From assembly GCF_048771995.1 (NCBI RefSeq), contig NC_133024.1, forward strand, positions 3,415,001 to 3,479,000: a stretch of 64,000 nt of DNA, read 5' to 3'. Positions 49,091 to 61,000 of this stretch are shown in pieces. Numbering within the stretch: position 1 is the first letter of the stretch; each line of letters begins with the position of its first letter. This stretch comes from Taeniopygia guttata. Taxonomy: Eukaryota > Chordata > Aves > Passeriformes > Estrildidae. The notes below the pieces were generated by a model. That model was not told where the DNA came from and searched no databases. It was given only the letters and a program-made list of their open reading frames with translations. The position numbers and the translations under genes are program-made.

Positions 49091-49707
49091 TGTGGGAATC
49101 CAGGGCTTCCCTCTGGCTGCCCTGGAAGGCCTGGGACCCTGGCAGGGGTCAGGAACCCCCCTGGACAGAGCCCCCAGAGACACTGGCTGTGATCTCTGTC
49201 CATGGAGAGGAGTTTTCAATCTTACAGGATGAATTACAAGCTCTGAGTGTTTGATAAGAGTAATAATTAAGTGTGTCACAGGTGCAAGAGTAAAATTTTA
49301 GGTTTCTAGATTAGGGGTTCAGAGGGGACAAGATGGAGGAATTGGGTGTGTCTTGTCCTTTTTCTCCTTCTTCATGCCCTCCATGTTTCACTGTGGTGTT
49401 GGCATTTTTCTGTTGGTTCAGGCTGGGGACACACTGTCCAACGTAGGTGACAGATATTGGCACGTTATTGTAAATCCAGCACAGGTAGTTTCTGGTATTT
49501 AATGTTTGTACCATCCCACTGAGGGCAGAGCCCCACACGCTGCCCTGCAGGACAGAGCTGCGGCAGGGCAGCAGAACATGTTAGAGATAAACAGAATAAA
49601 CAACCTTGAAACAGCACAGACCAATTATGGCTTCTGCTTTGGCAATGGGGCAGAAAGACAGAGACTTTCTACAATCTCGGAATCACCAATACCCACAGAT
49701 TCCGACA
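49091..49707 (+). mobile_element. Solo LTR F2 (same family as F1)
   Basis: A 617-bp block beginning TGTGGGAATCC and ending GATTCCGACA, with TG...CA ends. Identical AAGGAG hexamers flank it (49085-49090, 49708-49713), a perfect 6-bp target duplication. It is near-identical along its length to F1 at 19776-20407, about 29 kb away and in the same orientation. The AATAAA signal is at 49595-49600. It lacks the 14-bp internal duplication of F1. No retroviral interior is present. Different target duplications show that F1 and F2 are independent insertions, not the two ends of one provirus. Confidence 0.93.
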
Positions 49708-49713
49708 AAGGAG

Positions 49714-51489
49714 GAGCAATAATGAGTGTGTTTAGGTCTTACAGGTTCCTAGAAATGCAGTGTTTGACAATATCCAGCCTGCAATGTACCTGTGAAATAA
49801 ATATTTCTTCAAATATCCTGAGCATATCAGCAGCTTCAACTCATTCTGCAGCTCACTGTGCAAAACACTTTTCTAAGGAATTCTGAAAGCAAGGGTTAGT
49901 CTGAATGACAGAAGATGAATTTTCTCCTTACTCAGTCGTACTTGGGTTTAGCAGGAGATTCCCAACCCCTGCGCAACACGGAGTGGGAAAAGATCACACC
50001 AGGTACAGTTTCCCTGTGTGACAGAACTGCTCAGATTTCATGAAGAAAGGATATATATTGGTCTACCAGGACCACCTTAGGTTTAATTCAATGAGTTATA
50101 TGCTGGAGGTAAACAAGAAAGCTGATTTTGAGGGGGCAAGTCAGTGGTTGCAAATCCTTTTCCTACACAAACCCAAGATGATTTAATTGAACTCTGCCTA
50201 CAGCTACATGATTTCCAGACATATTGAACAGCAGTCTGGGTTTTCCAGACCATTATTTGGCCTTTGTTCCATTATGTACATCTCTCTGCAGTTCCTTGCA
50301 GCCATATGGGCTCGTGTAAAAATACCAAAGTCAACAACAACAGCTTCAGTTATAAAAAGTCCTAGGACAAAGTAATCTAAGTTTCAGGATGAGCAGGTAT
50401 TAAAATCACATGTATCTGGGAGAAATCAGCATTCTCTAACACCCTCTGATAAGGCTTGCATGCACATTAGCAAAAACTCACCACAGATCCTTTGGCACAT
50501 TTAATTTAATTTAGCATTAACAAAACTATGGAAGCTGAAAAAAAGGGACAAAAACCTCCATGAGCCTAAGAACAGTTTCTCCATGCCTCTTGAGATGCAT
50601 ATACTACCACTTTGCCCTAAAACACTGATCTTTGATAAAGATATCCTTTTATGCTAATATAAAAATTATTAGTATTCAGCAGTGGAAGCTCTGGAGAGCT
50701 ATTTCTAACAGTTTAAAAATAGAATTTAGAAATGTTCCTTTAAACATCACCAAGGGAAATTGCACAGTCAGGAGAGAAATTGCTTACAGTTATGCACAAA
50801 CTCATGGTACTTAAGAGGAAATAAAGGCCTTCAGTCACAGAGCATCCATTTATGTCCTTGGGAACACAGGGAAAGGGGAAAAAGAACTTGAAGCTAAGAA
50901 TCTGCAATATCTGTCTGAGAGTGAGTTCGAAGGACTTGATGCAAAACAATTATTCAGATACAGCAGGAATGTAGGAATGGGCAAGGAATGAACAACTGAC
51001 AATCAAAGGCCATGTTCTTTGGATGCCCAGGTGGGTCAGGAATCTCATATCTGTAGTCATTCAAAGGAGAAAATTATTTCCTGAAAGCATCTCTATCTTC
51101 TAGACCATAGGAAGCTTCCAGATAACTGCAGCAATCATAGGCATCTCCTGAGAATCTTTCTCATCCCTGGGCACTCTTCATGCACCAAGAAGCAGTTTAA
51201 CATAAAGGTACAGGATTCATAGCTCAAATCTCATATTCAGTGATGAATATTATCTAATAGACCACTTTTCTACCACCCTGGAAAGTTAGATCCTTAAGAT
51301 CCTAAGAAGGTGAGAAGCAGAGTATATAGATCAAATAATGATGTGGTGGGTACTGACACCTGTGTGAACCCTCCTCCTAAGTCCCCAGCACAAAGTAATG
51401 AATATTTATAGACTGCAATGAGCTATGTATGGTAGCATTTTAAGGAAGAGTTATTTTATAAGTCTTTATAAAATAACATTTTTCCTGTG
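49714..51489. other. Unique AT-rich noncoding DNA, no gene seen
   Basis: No element or coding region recognised. The frame 49506-49886 starts inside LTR F2 and is not a gene. Confidence 0.55.
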
Positions 51490-52120
51490 TTTCCTAAGAG
51501 TGCAGTATAACTGACACTTCACTGTCCGTGTTCAAAGTCAAGAGAGATGAAAAATGCTGCTTAGATTCCAAAAACAGGACTCAATGGAAGCCAACTGTGA
51601 ATATCATGGGATTTTCTTCCTCCCAAAACCATTCTTTTTATCCCTTATGGTTCATTGTTTAATGGCATATTACAACAATACTTTTTTTTCACAAAGACAC
51701 TGAAAAGGATTTATTATAGTTCCACATGATATCACGTGTTTATTTCTCTTCTGAAATTATGTTTTCTCTCCGCTAAGCTGAGGCTAATAGCTGTCGAATG
51801 CTGATTAGGGTTTTCCTTATTTGATTACTGTTAATTAGAGTCAAGCATGTAGTGCATCAGACAGGAGGACTGCAGATCATCGTGACACTTCAAACAGCCT
51901 GTTTGACTTCAGCAGAGCCTGTTGGAAGTTTGGGGTCGGAATAAATGCTCAGCAGAGTTGTTTATGCACAGTTGTGTAACATTACTCAGCATGGGGTACT
52001 GGACTATTTGGTTAATTAGTTTTAAGAGCCTGTCAGTGGCAGCTCACCTCCAGGTTTACCACTGGAAATTGCAATTAGCATGAAACAGTTTTCCTTTTTG
52101 GTCCAATTTCTCCCACACAA
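51490..52120. promoter_or_regulatory. Candidate conserved noncoding element (homeodomain-site rich)
   Basis: Non-repetitive, without long frames, and with several retained CpGs in a CpG-poor window (GTCGAATG, CATCGTGAC, GGGTCGGAA, TCCGCTAAG). It carries TAATTAG at 51832-51838 and 52013-52019, CTGATTAGG near 51801, CAATTAGC near 52072 and a CACGTG E-box near 51735. This density of homeodomain and bHLH motifs over 600 bp is what developmental enhancers look like. No species comparison was possible, so function is inference. Confidence 0.3.
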
Positions 52121-53761
52121 ATCATTCTCACAGATGTCTTGCTTAAGAAACCCAGGACTGCAGCCAGTCAGCATTCACTCACCCTCTTCACTAGAGTCTC
52201 CACGGGATGTCTACAGCAACATCAAAGGGCTGGGCTAATCCCAGCTGATCTTGGAAAAAATCCAGGGTTTCCTGAGGCTTTAGGGCTGTGATTAAAGAAT
52301 ACACCTGTCTGCCCCAGTAATGAGGTCAGACTATCTCTGCCAGGCTGCTATTTTCCTGTGATGCACCTCCTGGAGGAGCTGTCAGAAGAAGGTACAAGTA
52401 CGAGGCAGTCAAACAGCAACCCAGCCCCAAGTTACAGCCTCCACAAAGCCACAATTCTCACAGAACTGCTCTCTCTCCCCCAAATCCCCCGTCAGCTCCC
52501 TCTTCTTCATATGACATAGACTGTAAATGACATTTGGTGCTGAATTACTCCACATAAACAACTGGAAGTTGTTGATATTTTCTAGGTTGGCTGAAGGTAG
52601 TGTAACCTATACACAAGTTATTTCTGACACAAAGACAACTTAAAATTTACTTAAACTCCAAAATTAAAAGTAAACACTATCTTCTTCCCCACATACTCAG
52701 GGAATTAATGGGCAATGAACAGTGTAGAAAGCCTGAGCAAAGTCAGGGTCCGTAGCACCTATCATCTCTTTTCTAACCACAACGCCTCTTACCCTGGGAG
52801 AATTTGAGAAGAAAATTAGATTGGTTTGACATAATTTTTTTTCAACAACTCCATGTTTAACTGTTAGTCATTTCCCTGTGTTCTTTTCAGGTTTGTTGAC
52901 TTGAATTTTCTTGGCAAAAGTAACATAATACTGATATTAATAGCAGGATTCATCCCACACTTAATAGCAAGCTTCATCCTAAATTTCTTTATTAAAATTT
53001 TACAGAATGTGAGAACTGACATGACCCAGCTATAGAAACCATAAACACAGAAATATTCAGTTATCTGTAACTTTTAAATTAGAAAAGTGTGAGGGAAAGC
53101 AAATAATAAAATCTCCAGTGTATTCAAACAGATGAAATTAAAGTGGATGAATAATTTCAGTTGTCATAATTATGAATTTAGAGTATTAATAAAAAACTTA
53201 AAAGACATGGTATTAAACACATTTCTAATAGTGCTGAGCCTCTCACTGAAATGCTCTGAAGTGAGAAAGGCTAATTCAAATAGCACTAACAACAGTTATG
53301 TCCTAACTATCTTTTTTTGAGACTCCCTATTTAACATTTTATTTGCTGCAGGCTTACCCAGGTTTCTGATTGCCAGCAATGTCAACTAAAAGAATTATGA
53401 GGTGTTTCACTGTATCAGGAGCACTCCATAGAACAAAGACTAGATCCCAGATAGAGGGTCAGAAGGCCACTACAATCTCCTACATGGCTCTGAAACCCTT
53501 CCCCATTTTTTGTACAAAATGCATGTTCAGGGAACATGTTCTGGATCCAGCCTGCAAAGAAGCTCACTCAGATAAAGAGAAGACTTTCACATTGTAATTG
53601 CTTGACCCTGAAGTTAACACAATATGGTTAAAGCTGCAAGAACAGTTCTGTCAATTGGTTCCTGGGGACCAGTGTGCCAAGAACCAAGACCAAGTATACC
53701 ATCTTGTACCACAAGGACCCATCAAATCACAACAGAGGAATTTACACTGAAAATGGACCTA
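52121..53761. other. Unique noncoding DNA, no gene seen
   Basis: No repeat family recognised. 52180-52500 is GC-richer and 52810-53350 AT-rich. Ends in TAGGGT (53762-53767), the left target duplication of LTR D. Confidence 0.5.
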
Positions 53762-53767
53762 TAGGGT

Positions 53768-54447
53768 TATTGTTGTGAGCTGTCCCCAAACTGGTAAAAA
53801 TTAGCATTGACTCCATGATTCACAGAAGGTTGATCAAGCTTTATATTATTATATTATTATATTATATTATATTATATTATATTATATTATATTATATTAT
53901 ATTATATTATATTATATTATATTATATTATATTATATTATATTATATTATATTATATTATATCATATCATATCATATCATATCATATCATATCATATCAT
54001 ATCATATCATATCATATCATATTATATTATATTATATTATATTATATTATATTATATTATATTATATTATATTATATTATATTATATTATATATATTGTT
54101 TCATTATGTTTCATTATATTTCATTCCATTCTATTATATCATATTCCATTATATTATATTCTATCATATTATATTATTATTAAGAAACCCATTACTTTTA
54201 TAGACAGTTACAATATGACTGGACCTAATTGATCCCCCAATCCAAACACCATCACCACTGGACAATTAAGAAATCACCCTTTGGTAAACAAATCTCCATA
54301 ACACATTCCACATGTTCACAACAACAGGTGCAGCAAGTGGAGATAAGAATTGTTTCTCATTCTTTTTTCTGATCTCCTCCCAGCCTTTCCCAGAAAGGCC
54401 TGGGAAAGTTAAGTGCTGCTCTCTGTGGCCAGCGAGCTGCTGCCACA
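53768..54447 (-). mobile_element. Solo LTR, copy D, carrying an internal pentanucleotide satellite
   Basis: Read on the minus strand it starts TGTGGCAGCAGC and ends CTCACAACAATA. TAGGGT (53762-53767) and TAAGGT (54448-54453) flank it, a 6-bp target duplication with one change. A TATA box (CTATAAAAG on minus, plus 54195-54203) and a degraded polyadenylation-like ATATAAAGCTTG (plus 53837-53848) bracket the satellite, which therefore lies in the transcribed R region. It is related to copies A and B: they share the segment TGTGGAATGTGTT...TTGTTTACC (plus-strand complement about 54282-54313) and both termini. The 680-bp length is mostly explained by the 342-bp satellite. No internal genes. Confidence 0.82.
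53841..54182. repeat. (ATATT)n/(ATATC)n pentanucleotide array
   Basis: About 340 bp. An ATT-type start (53841-53860) leads to a long near-perfect ATATT array to about 53958, then a block of a dozen ATATC units (about 53959-54020). ATATT resumes to about 54090, and the end is a degenerate mix of CATT and ATATT variants. The central block of uniform variant units flanked by the parental unit suggests that ATATC spread by unit-level duplication after one T-to-C change. The 122-codon frame over it is a translation artefact. Confidence 0.95.
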
Positions 54448-54453
54448 TAAGGT

Positions 54454-56055
54454 AACATGAACACTCTCTATTAATGATTCTACTCTTTACATTCCTGACG
54501 TTCATTTCAGTCATGGAAAAAATGCAACTTCAATAAGATGTGGAGATTAGCACCAGAGGACCTCCAATTTCTATCATGAAAAGCTGAGTATGTAAGTGAC
54601 AACTGCATGTGTCAGTTACAACCAAGGAGGTGTCCTCAAGGAACCATCACACTAATTCAAGACAGCTTGAATTGTTCATGAAAGATGGGATTTTAACCCA
54701 GCATCCAAGTCAATTTGAGGTCCTTCACAGCTTAAGTTCTATCCACTGATAATTTTACACTCCTACTTTCTCATCTAGAAAGTAGGAGAAGAATAAACTT
54801 TCTGTGAATACTAAAATCTGTGAAGTCCCAAAATAACAACACCACTATGTATAGAGGTAAGCTCTACACCCGAAAAGAACAGTTTTGGTTGCTTTGTATA
54901 TAGATAGAGCAACTGAGAATAGTTGGAAACACAGTCTCAGATAGAAGACTTGATGTTGACATTGTAAAAGAAAGCTGCAGGGCTTTGTTTGCTTTTACAT
55001 TCACAGGCACTCTCACCATACTTTTAAACATATTATCAGAACAATTTGTTCCTTTACCTCTGCAGCTTCTATTATTTCTTCCAGCTGCTATTCTAAAAAA
55101 ATTTTGTGTTTGAAATCTAATCAAGCCTGAAAGTATCCAGCTCACAGCCTGTGCTTTTATTGCTAGTTAGTCTAAGAAATCAAAGAAAAATGGCTACAGT
55201 TTTCCCTTAAGACAATTCTGATCTTGGAGAGTAATGAAAGGTATTGTAGGAAGGAAAGGAGACATCACACATGGAGACAATAACAATGAAGAAAGATGAT
55301 GCTAAGGATTAAGCTGAAGTTAAGCACTGAGCTTTGAATTGTTCTCAGTGTGGAAGATATGACACTCAATGAGACTATGTCCAAGAGACACAAAATTGAA
55401 CCCGAAAACAAGTTCTGAAGTGTTTCAAAAGGAAAGTTGCAATCAATGATGATAGTGTGTGAGTAGGTTTGCCTCAATGGCAAGGCCAAAAATAGAACAG
55501 AATCTACTCAAAATGTGAGGAAAGGTGATGATGGAATTCCTGGAAGATGTGGTGTTGAAGAGAGTGTAAATGGAGCTGAGACTAAAGCTTTGGATAGGCT
55601 CAGTGGACAGAGTTCCTTATGATAAAGAGAATGACGGCTGCCCTGAGTCATCAGACAGATATTGAATGGCTCCATAACCTACTGCTGCTGGCCTGAAAGT
55701 TTGTATGCCCAGCTGGGCTTCAGAGTGAATGTTTATTCCAAACCATGTGATATCTACCAGTATCAATTCAGAAATAAAGAGCAGATAGTAGTCTCACAAT
55801 CACAAATGGGGGTAACTTGTTCGTGAGACAAATAGATCAAGGACCACTTTGAAATATAATTTAAAAACTAATGAAAAATCTCTTTATTCCTGGCTTCGTC
55901 CCTACACAAAAGAGATGTCAAGTATCTATCTATCATTTTCAGGGCTTTCTATTGAAAGGGAAAACCCAGTCATTCTCACCAATGCTCAACAGTTCTGGAG
56001 ATTAATACCTCAAGATTAATACCTCAAAGAGATGATAAAAAGCTTGGATAATTGG
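54454..56055. other. Unique noncoding DNA with a 14-bp tandem duplication
   Basis: No gene or mobile element recognised. AGATTAATACCTCA is present twice in tandem at 55999-56012 and 56013-56026. Frames of 74-93 codons on the minus strand (54864-55145, 55265-55489) carry no known domain. Confidence 0.5.
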
Positions 56056-56410
56056 AGAGCAGAAGGCTCTTAAGAGACCTTGTGGGACCTTCCAGTACTT
56101 GAAGGGGTCCTATAGGAAAGACAGGGACAGACTTTGTAGCAGGGCCTGTTGTGATGGAAAATGGGGTGGTGGTTTGAAACTGAAGGATTTAGATTAGTTA
56201 CGAGGAAGCAATTTCTTACAATGAGAGTGGTGAAATACTGAACCAGGTTTCTCAGAGAGGTGGTGGATGCCCTGTTCCTGCTAACATTCATGGTCAGGTT
56301 GGACAGGGCTCTGATCAACCTGGTTTAGTGGAAAGTGTCCCTGCTCATTGCAGGAAATTTGGATTAGATGGCCTTCAAAGGTTTCTTTCAACTCAAACCA
56401 TGAGTTTTCT
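56056..56410 (+). mobile_element. Old CR1 LINE 3' fragment
   Basis: Plus-strand CR1 ORF2 tail, in order: CAGTACTTGAAGGGGTCCTA, TAGGAAAGACAGGGACAG, TTTGAAACTGAAGGATTTAG, GTGGTGGATGCCC, GTCAGGTTGGACAGGGC, AACCTGGTTTAGTGG. It ends in a decayed 3' end without octamer repeats near 56410. Substitutions and stops break the ORF2 frame, so this is an old copy. The minus frame at 56070-56318 is antisense to it. Confidence 0.9.
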
Positions 56411-56748
56411 GTAGGTGGTTTTCATCCATGTATGCAGCACCCAAGAGCTGCCACATGTATTCTCAAGGTTTGTGCTAATCTGCAAGAATCTCACAGATAA
56501 AACAGTCTAATGGCAAGCATGGATTTCCAACAAACAAAATTACCTTGTTAAACAACTTAGTCATGGAAATGAACAGACTCTCCTGCAGACCTAAGAAGAA
56601 AGCAGAGCTGGATAGGCAGAATTCTGTTTGTACCAGGAGAGGCCTTTGCCTTTATTGTATTAATCTTCCCAGAAAACAGATTATTTCACAGCATAGATTT
56701 GCAAGATTTTTAATTCTTTCCATTTTTCTCCTCCTGTGGATTACTGAG
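56411..56748. other. Unique noncoding spacer
   Basis: Nothing recognised. The plus frame at 56545-56766 runs into the LTR C sequence and shows no known domain. Confidence 0.5.
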
Positions 56749-56925
56749 TATTGTAAATGCAGGTGAACCCAATGGGGAGAAATGACCATGTCTGACTCAA
56801 TTCAGAAGGCTGAATGATTTCTTTATTAGAACTATGCTAAAATACATTAATATACTATATAAAAAGGAAGATACTAAAACTACATACTACTTTCTCTAAC
56901 TCTAATTCTCCCACAACTGGTGACA
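56749..56925 (-). mobile_element. Partial LTR, copy C (family of copies A and B)
   Basis: The plus strand starts TATTGTAAATGCAGGTGAAC exactly like copies A and B. It follows them through the AATAAA signal (complement at about 56820-56826) and the TATA-like ATACTATATAAAAAGG (about 56851-56866), up to ACAACTGGTG. Beyond about 56925 the similarity is lost, so the upstream U3 half present in A and B is missing or replaced. No right-hand target duplication is found. It is either a truncated solo LTR or a relative with a different U3. Confidence 0.8.
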
Positions 56926-57869
56926 ATTCCTGGAAGCCAAGATTACAGTAACTGCCTGTCTTGTCACCATGACTAAAAGGAGCCATGGACCATTTCAGTC
57001 AGAAACTGCCAGATTTCAAAATTTTTAAAAATTTGTTTCAAATTTGTTTTAACCAAAACTCTCTTTATTTGTCCTCTTACTTAATTTACATTTGGGAAGC
57101 AGCATAAAGCTACAGAACTGAATTAAAGTAAAATCAAATTCAAACTTCTCCTCTAAACCAAAGCAAATTTTTGATGTGGCATGTAAGCCAAAAATCTGGA
57201 TTAATTCTGCATTTAAGCATGAACAGAGCCTTTGGGCATGATGACCAGCAGGCAGTGACCCAGCAGCATCTCCTCCAGTTTAGGAAACTTGTCCCTGACC
57301 AATGTATGAAGCCCAAGGCAGAGGTCTGAGGGAAACCCAATTTTTTGATGTGGCCTTTCCAGCAAGGTTTATTTTGACTCTTTAAATTTTTGTGTATCCT
57401 GTAGCATAAAGAGAGCATTAACAAACCTTTCTCTCAAAAGACCTGATGTGCTTAAACTCAATTCACAAAGTCAAGGAGTGACCACAAGTCATCAGAGGTC
57501 TGTCTTCACTGACTGCCTTCCCGAGGTTTCAAAAGTAATTCTCTGGAAAATACTTTAAACTGCAAAGTAGCTTTTCAAGCGATAAATAAATAGTATTCAA
57601 TTATTTAATTTCAATATTAAAGAGGTACATTTATTTATCCTATTTTACAAATCAAGTATCTCATATTGCTCTAGAAGCACACTCTATCAAATTTAGTTCT
57701 CAATAAAGATCCCTAAGTTAAAGAAACTTCCCTTGATGGCTGATGATAATAAATCAGTTGAAAACCTGTAATTTTATCTTAAGTGCACTTAACAATATGA
57801 CTATTTTTACCATATTATAGCAGGTTATATACAATTTTTTTTTTCTAAATTGATACCTCCACACAAGCA
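56926..57869. other. Unique noncoding DNA, no gene called
   Basis: The 94-codon minus frame (57140-57424) overlaps another open minus-strand frame at 57213-57368 with a protein-like composition. I recognise neither. No mobile element seen. Confidence 0.45.
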
Positions 57870-58050
57870 TAAGCAATTAAGCTGACATTATTCTACTAGA
57901 CCTTAATTAGCTGCTCACATTAGAAATATCCTGAGATTTCTCTCAGTATAAGGGTCTGTAATTAGTGTAATTAAGATAATATTTTGATTACATGGCTTCA
58001 ATCTTTTAGGCCACATAATTAGAAATGGCACACATTTTAAAGTGACTGTT
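57870..58050. promoter_or_regulatory. Candidate homeodomain-site cluster
   Basis: Within 180 bp there are at least six ATTA-type cores: GCAATTAAGC, CTTAATTAGC, GTAATTAG, GTAATTAAG, TTGATTAC and ATAATTAG. This is denser than in the adjoining AT-rich DNA. Clusters like this occur in developmental enhancers, but local AT-richness is an alternative explanation. Confidence 0.22.
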
Positions 58051-61000
58051 CTTTGGAAAAAAAAATGCAAGCAAATAAACCAAAGAGTCTGATGGACTCA
58101 TTTGTTCTGCATCATCACACTGGCCCCTCACTCACAGTATTGCCTGGCAAACTGCACCCAGCTACTAAAGAAAGACAAATTTGGGCCTTCTGTGGGGAAC
58201 AGCTGCTCACAGTCAAAAACTACAATAGACCTGTTAGATCAGAACAGGAGGGTTTAGCTGACTCACAGCCTTATCCTCACAGCTTTTATCCTTAAAAGTA
58301 TTTTCATCATTACCTTGCAGAAGGTATTTTACATTTTAATTCTCAGCTACATTCTCCGTTCAAAGTTTTGTCCTTAACATAAACTACTCACCATTGCTCT
58401 TCCACTTTTATTTTTGTCTTAATCCCCAGTTTTACTAAGAAATATAGCACACTTACAAAAACCAGAAGCAAGAGGAACCTCAGAGGAAAAATATACAACA
58501 AAGGGGGAGAGATATGGCACCTTGCATTTGAATTACTGTTCTTTACCCTGACTTAAAGCTCAAACTATCCTTGGGAGAGTCATCAAGGCATAATTTTGCT
58601 CCTCCTGAGTTGCCATTTTCCTATTTTAGACTCCTGCCCATGACTACAGAAAAGCTGCAAAAGTCTGGGTTATGAGTTGAAGGTGAGAGATGTTTTTGTC
58701 TTTTCAACTTGTTGTTTTAAGCATGATTATTTCAGTCTATTATATAAAAGAGTTCTTGACTAAAACATTAAGGTAAGTGGTTGTAAATTAATCCTAAATA
58801 CTAAAAAATTCAGCTTATTTCTTACTCTGATTGATAATTCAGCACTGCAGCTGTAAACACAGGTCTTTGAATGTTTACTTGTAGGCTTAATAGAATGCAA
58901 TAAAAATTATATATATACTTAAATCCCTCTACTTCGTAAAGCTCAGAAATTATGAAAGATCAAAGAGAGAGAAATTAAGAGTCTCTAATTAAAATTCTTG
59001 GAGTTTTGAATTTGGAGAAATTCAAATTCAGCCTAAATTCTGTGAAAAAAACAGACAGCTTTCTATGGCATCTTGTCTGGTTCAAACATTAAAATTACAA
59101 TAGCACTTGTGATAGAGATTTTAGGAATCCAGAATATCAATGTTTCCCTCAATGCCCTTGCACAGAATGGACTGCCTTGTTGGAGTAATAGCTTATCTTC
59201 AGTTTTAAAAAGTCACCAATAAAACCAGACCAATCAAAAAATTAATTCCCATGCAGTCTAAAATGCTATCTAAAACTGATATAATCTTTCCTTTTTTCTC
59301 CAGTCCATGAGGCTGGAGAGGTACAGACCAGAGTGTGTCTGGTTGGAAACAAACTTTATCTCTTTTTCCCATAGTACAGTCTAGGATGAAAAGCATTTTC
59401 AGACCTGAAACTTGCCTAAGGAAGTTTTACTTTAAGATCCCATTCTCTTAATTTTCTCTAGCCTGACTCTCAGCACAGTTCTCCTTGCTCTCATCTCCAG
59501 CTTCATAATACTACAGCTGCAAAATGCCATTGTGAGAAAATCAGCACGGAACTGTCAAACACTCTTAAGGATATATTAAGCTATTTCTTCTTCAGAATTT
59601 ATTTATTTTAATAAAGGAGAATTTGAAAGAGTCTATATAACTAGAGCACAGCAGCAAAAATATGCTTTTCTCAAAGTTCTATAATCTAAACCACTTGAAA
59701 AGGCAGTAAATCACATCAGCCACTTCTCTACTTGCTGGCTCTCCAACAATTCTTATTATAGTCTCTTGTCAAATGAGTAAACATCTGAGAGACACTGAAC
59801 TGTTAATGGTTAAGGATTCAAAAATTCAGCCAGATGGAAAATCAGCAGATGCCTTACTGAGGGCAGGTTTGCATCCCTCAAATGAGATTGAGGAGAAGAG
59901 TTTTTTATGTGTGCTAGCAAAACCTCTGATCTGCTCAAGGCAGAGGAGGTGAACATCCCTCACTAGAGAATGACCTCAACAAAACAACCTTTGTTTAGCA
60001 GCAAGCTGGGTGCTGAGCCAGGTAAGGGAAGAGTAAAAAGGCAGATCCTGCTAGGTGGGATAATGGATTTTGTCATGCCAATGTCTTCCCTTACACACCT
60101 GGCTCACCTGGAAAACTCCTGCCTGGGGAAGCACCAGGACATTCACACTTAGGCCTGAAGATATTCACCACTTCTGATAAATATCAGAATATGAATATCA
60201 GTTATAAATATCATAACTGGCTCAGTGAGGCAGCCTCATGCCTTAGAAGGGGTCATAAACCATCAAAGACCCCTGAGATGACCCCAGATTTATTTCTGTG
60301 CCCTCCTCCAGAGGACTCCACATGATTCACAGTGTTGCCTCAGACAGTGTAAAACTGCCCCCCCAGGGGAGGTAGCTGGGTGTTCCCGTGTAAAACTAAG
60401 TGTTTTATTATATTAACCCATTGAACTTTGTGTTTCATGGGCTTTTCCCACCCCTGGCAGATAAAGACTGTGAGCATCACTTCACACAACAGACACCAAA
60501 ATTGCAGACATCAAATCTCGTCACTGGAGCCACAGTGGTGATATCTTTCCTCTCTGCTCTTATCCTTTCTTTTTCTTTCTTTTCTTTATACCCTTTCTGA
60601 AGTGCTTTCTTTTATGCTTTGATATCACTATATTTCTACAGATAATAGCAAAAAAAGCTACCTACCTCCTTTCTTTTGAAACCAACACATATATATATTT
60701 ATGAGCACCAATCACTACGTGTCATTTTGTTATAATCCACACCAAATAGCCTATTAGCAAAAACCTAAGTTACCCTTGCCTTCAAAGGCAGATCATGTAT
60801 AACTTCACACCATTTTTATTCTCCTGTGGTGATAAATAAAATTCTGTCACCATATGCATCAATTTGAATTATAATTCTGGATATCCTAAATCTGGGAAAA
60901 GTGATCAGGAGAAGGCTAGTTTGGTCCTTTGCAAGCACCAAGGCTAGCTTAATACTACATTTACAGCTCATTTATGATTCTAAAAAAGGAATGATTTCTA

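Noticed and set aside
19776..49707. F1 and F2 as the two LTRs of one 30-kb provirus
   Set aside because: Each has its own intact, different 6-bp target duplication, and the DNA between them is non-retroviral.
53815..54183. 122-codon Ile/Tyr-rich open frame
   Set aside because: It is a direct translation of the ATATT/ATATC satellite and has no stop only because of the repeat unit.
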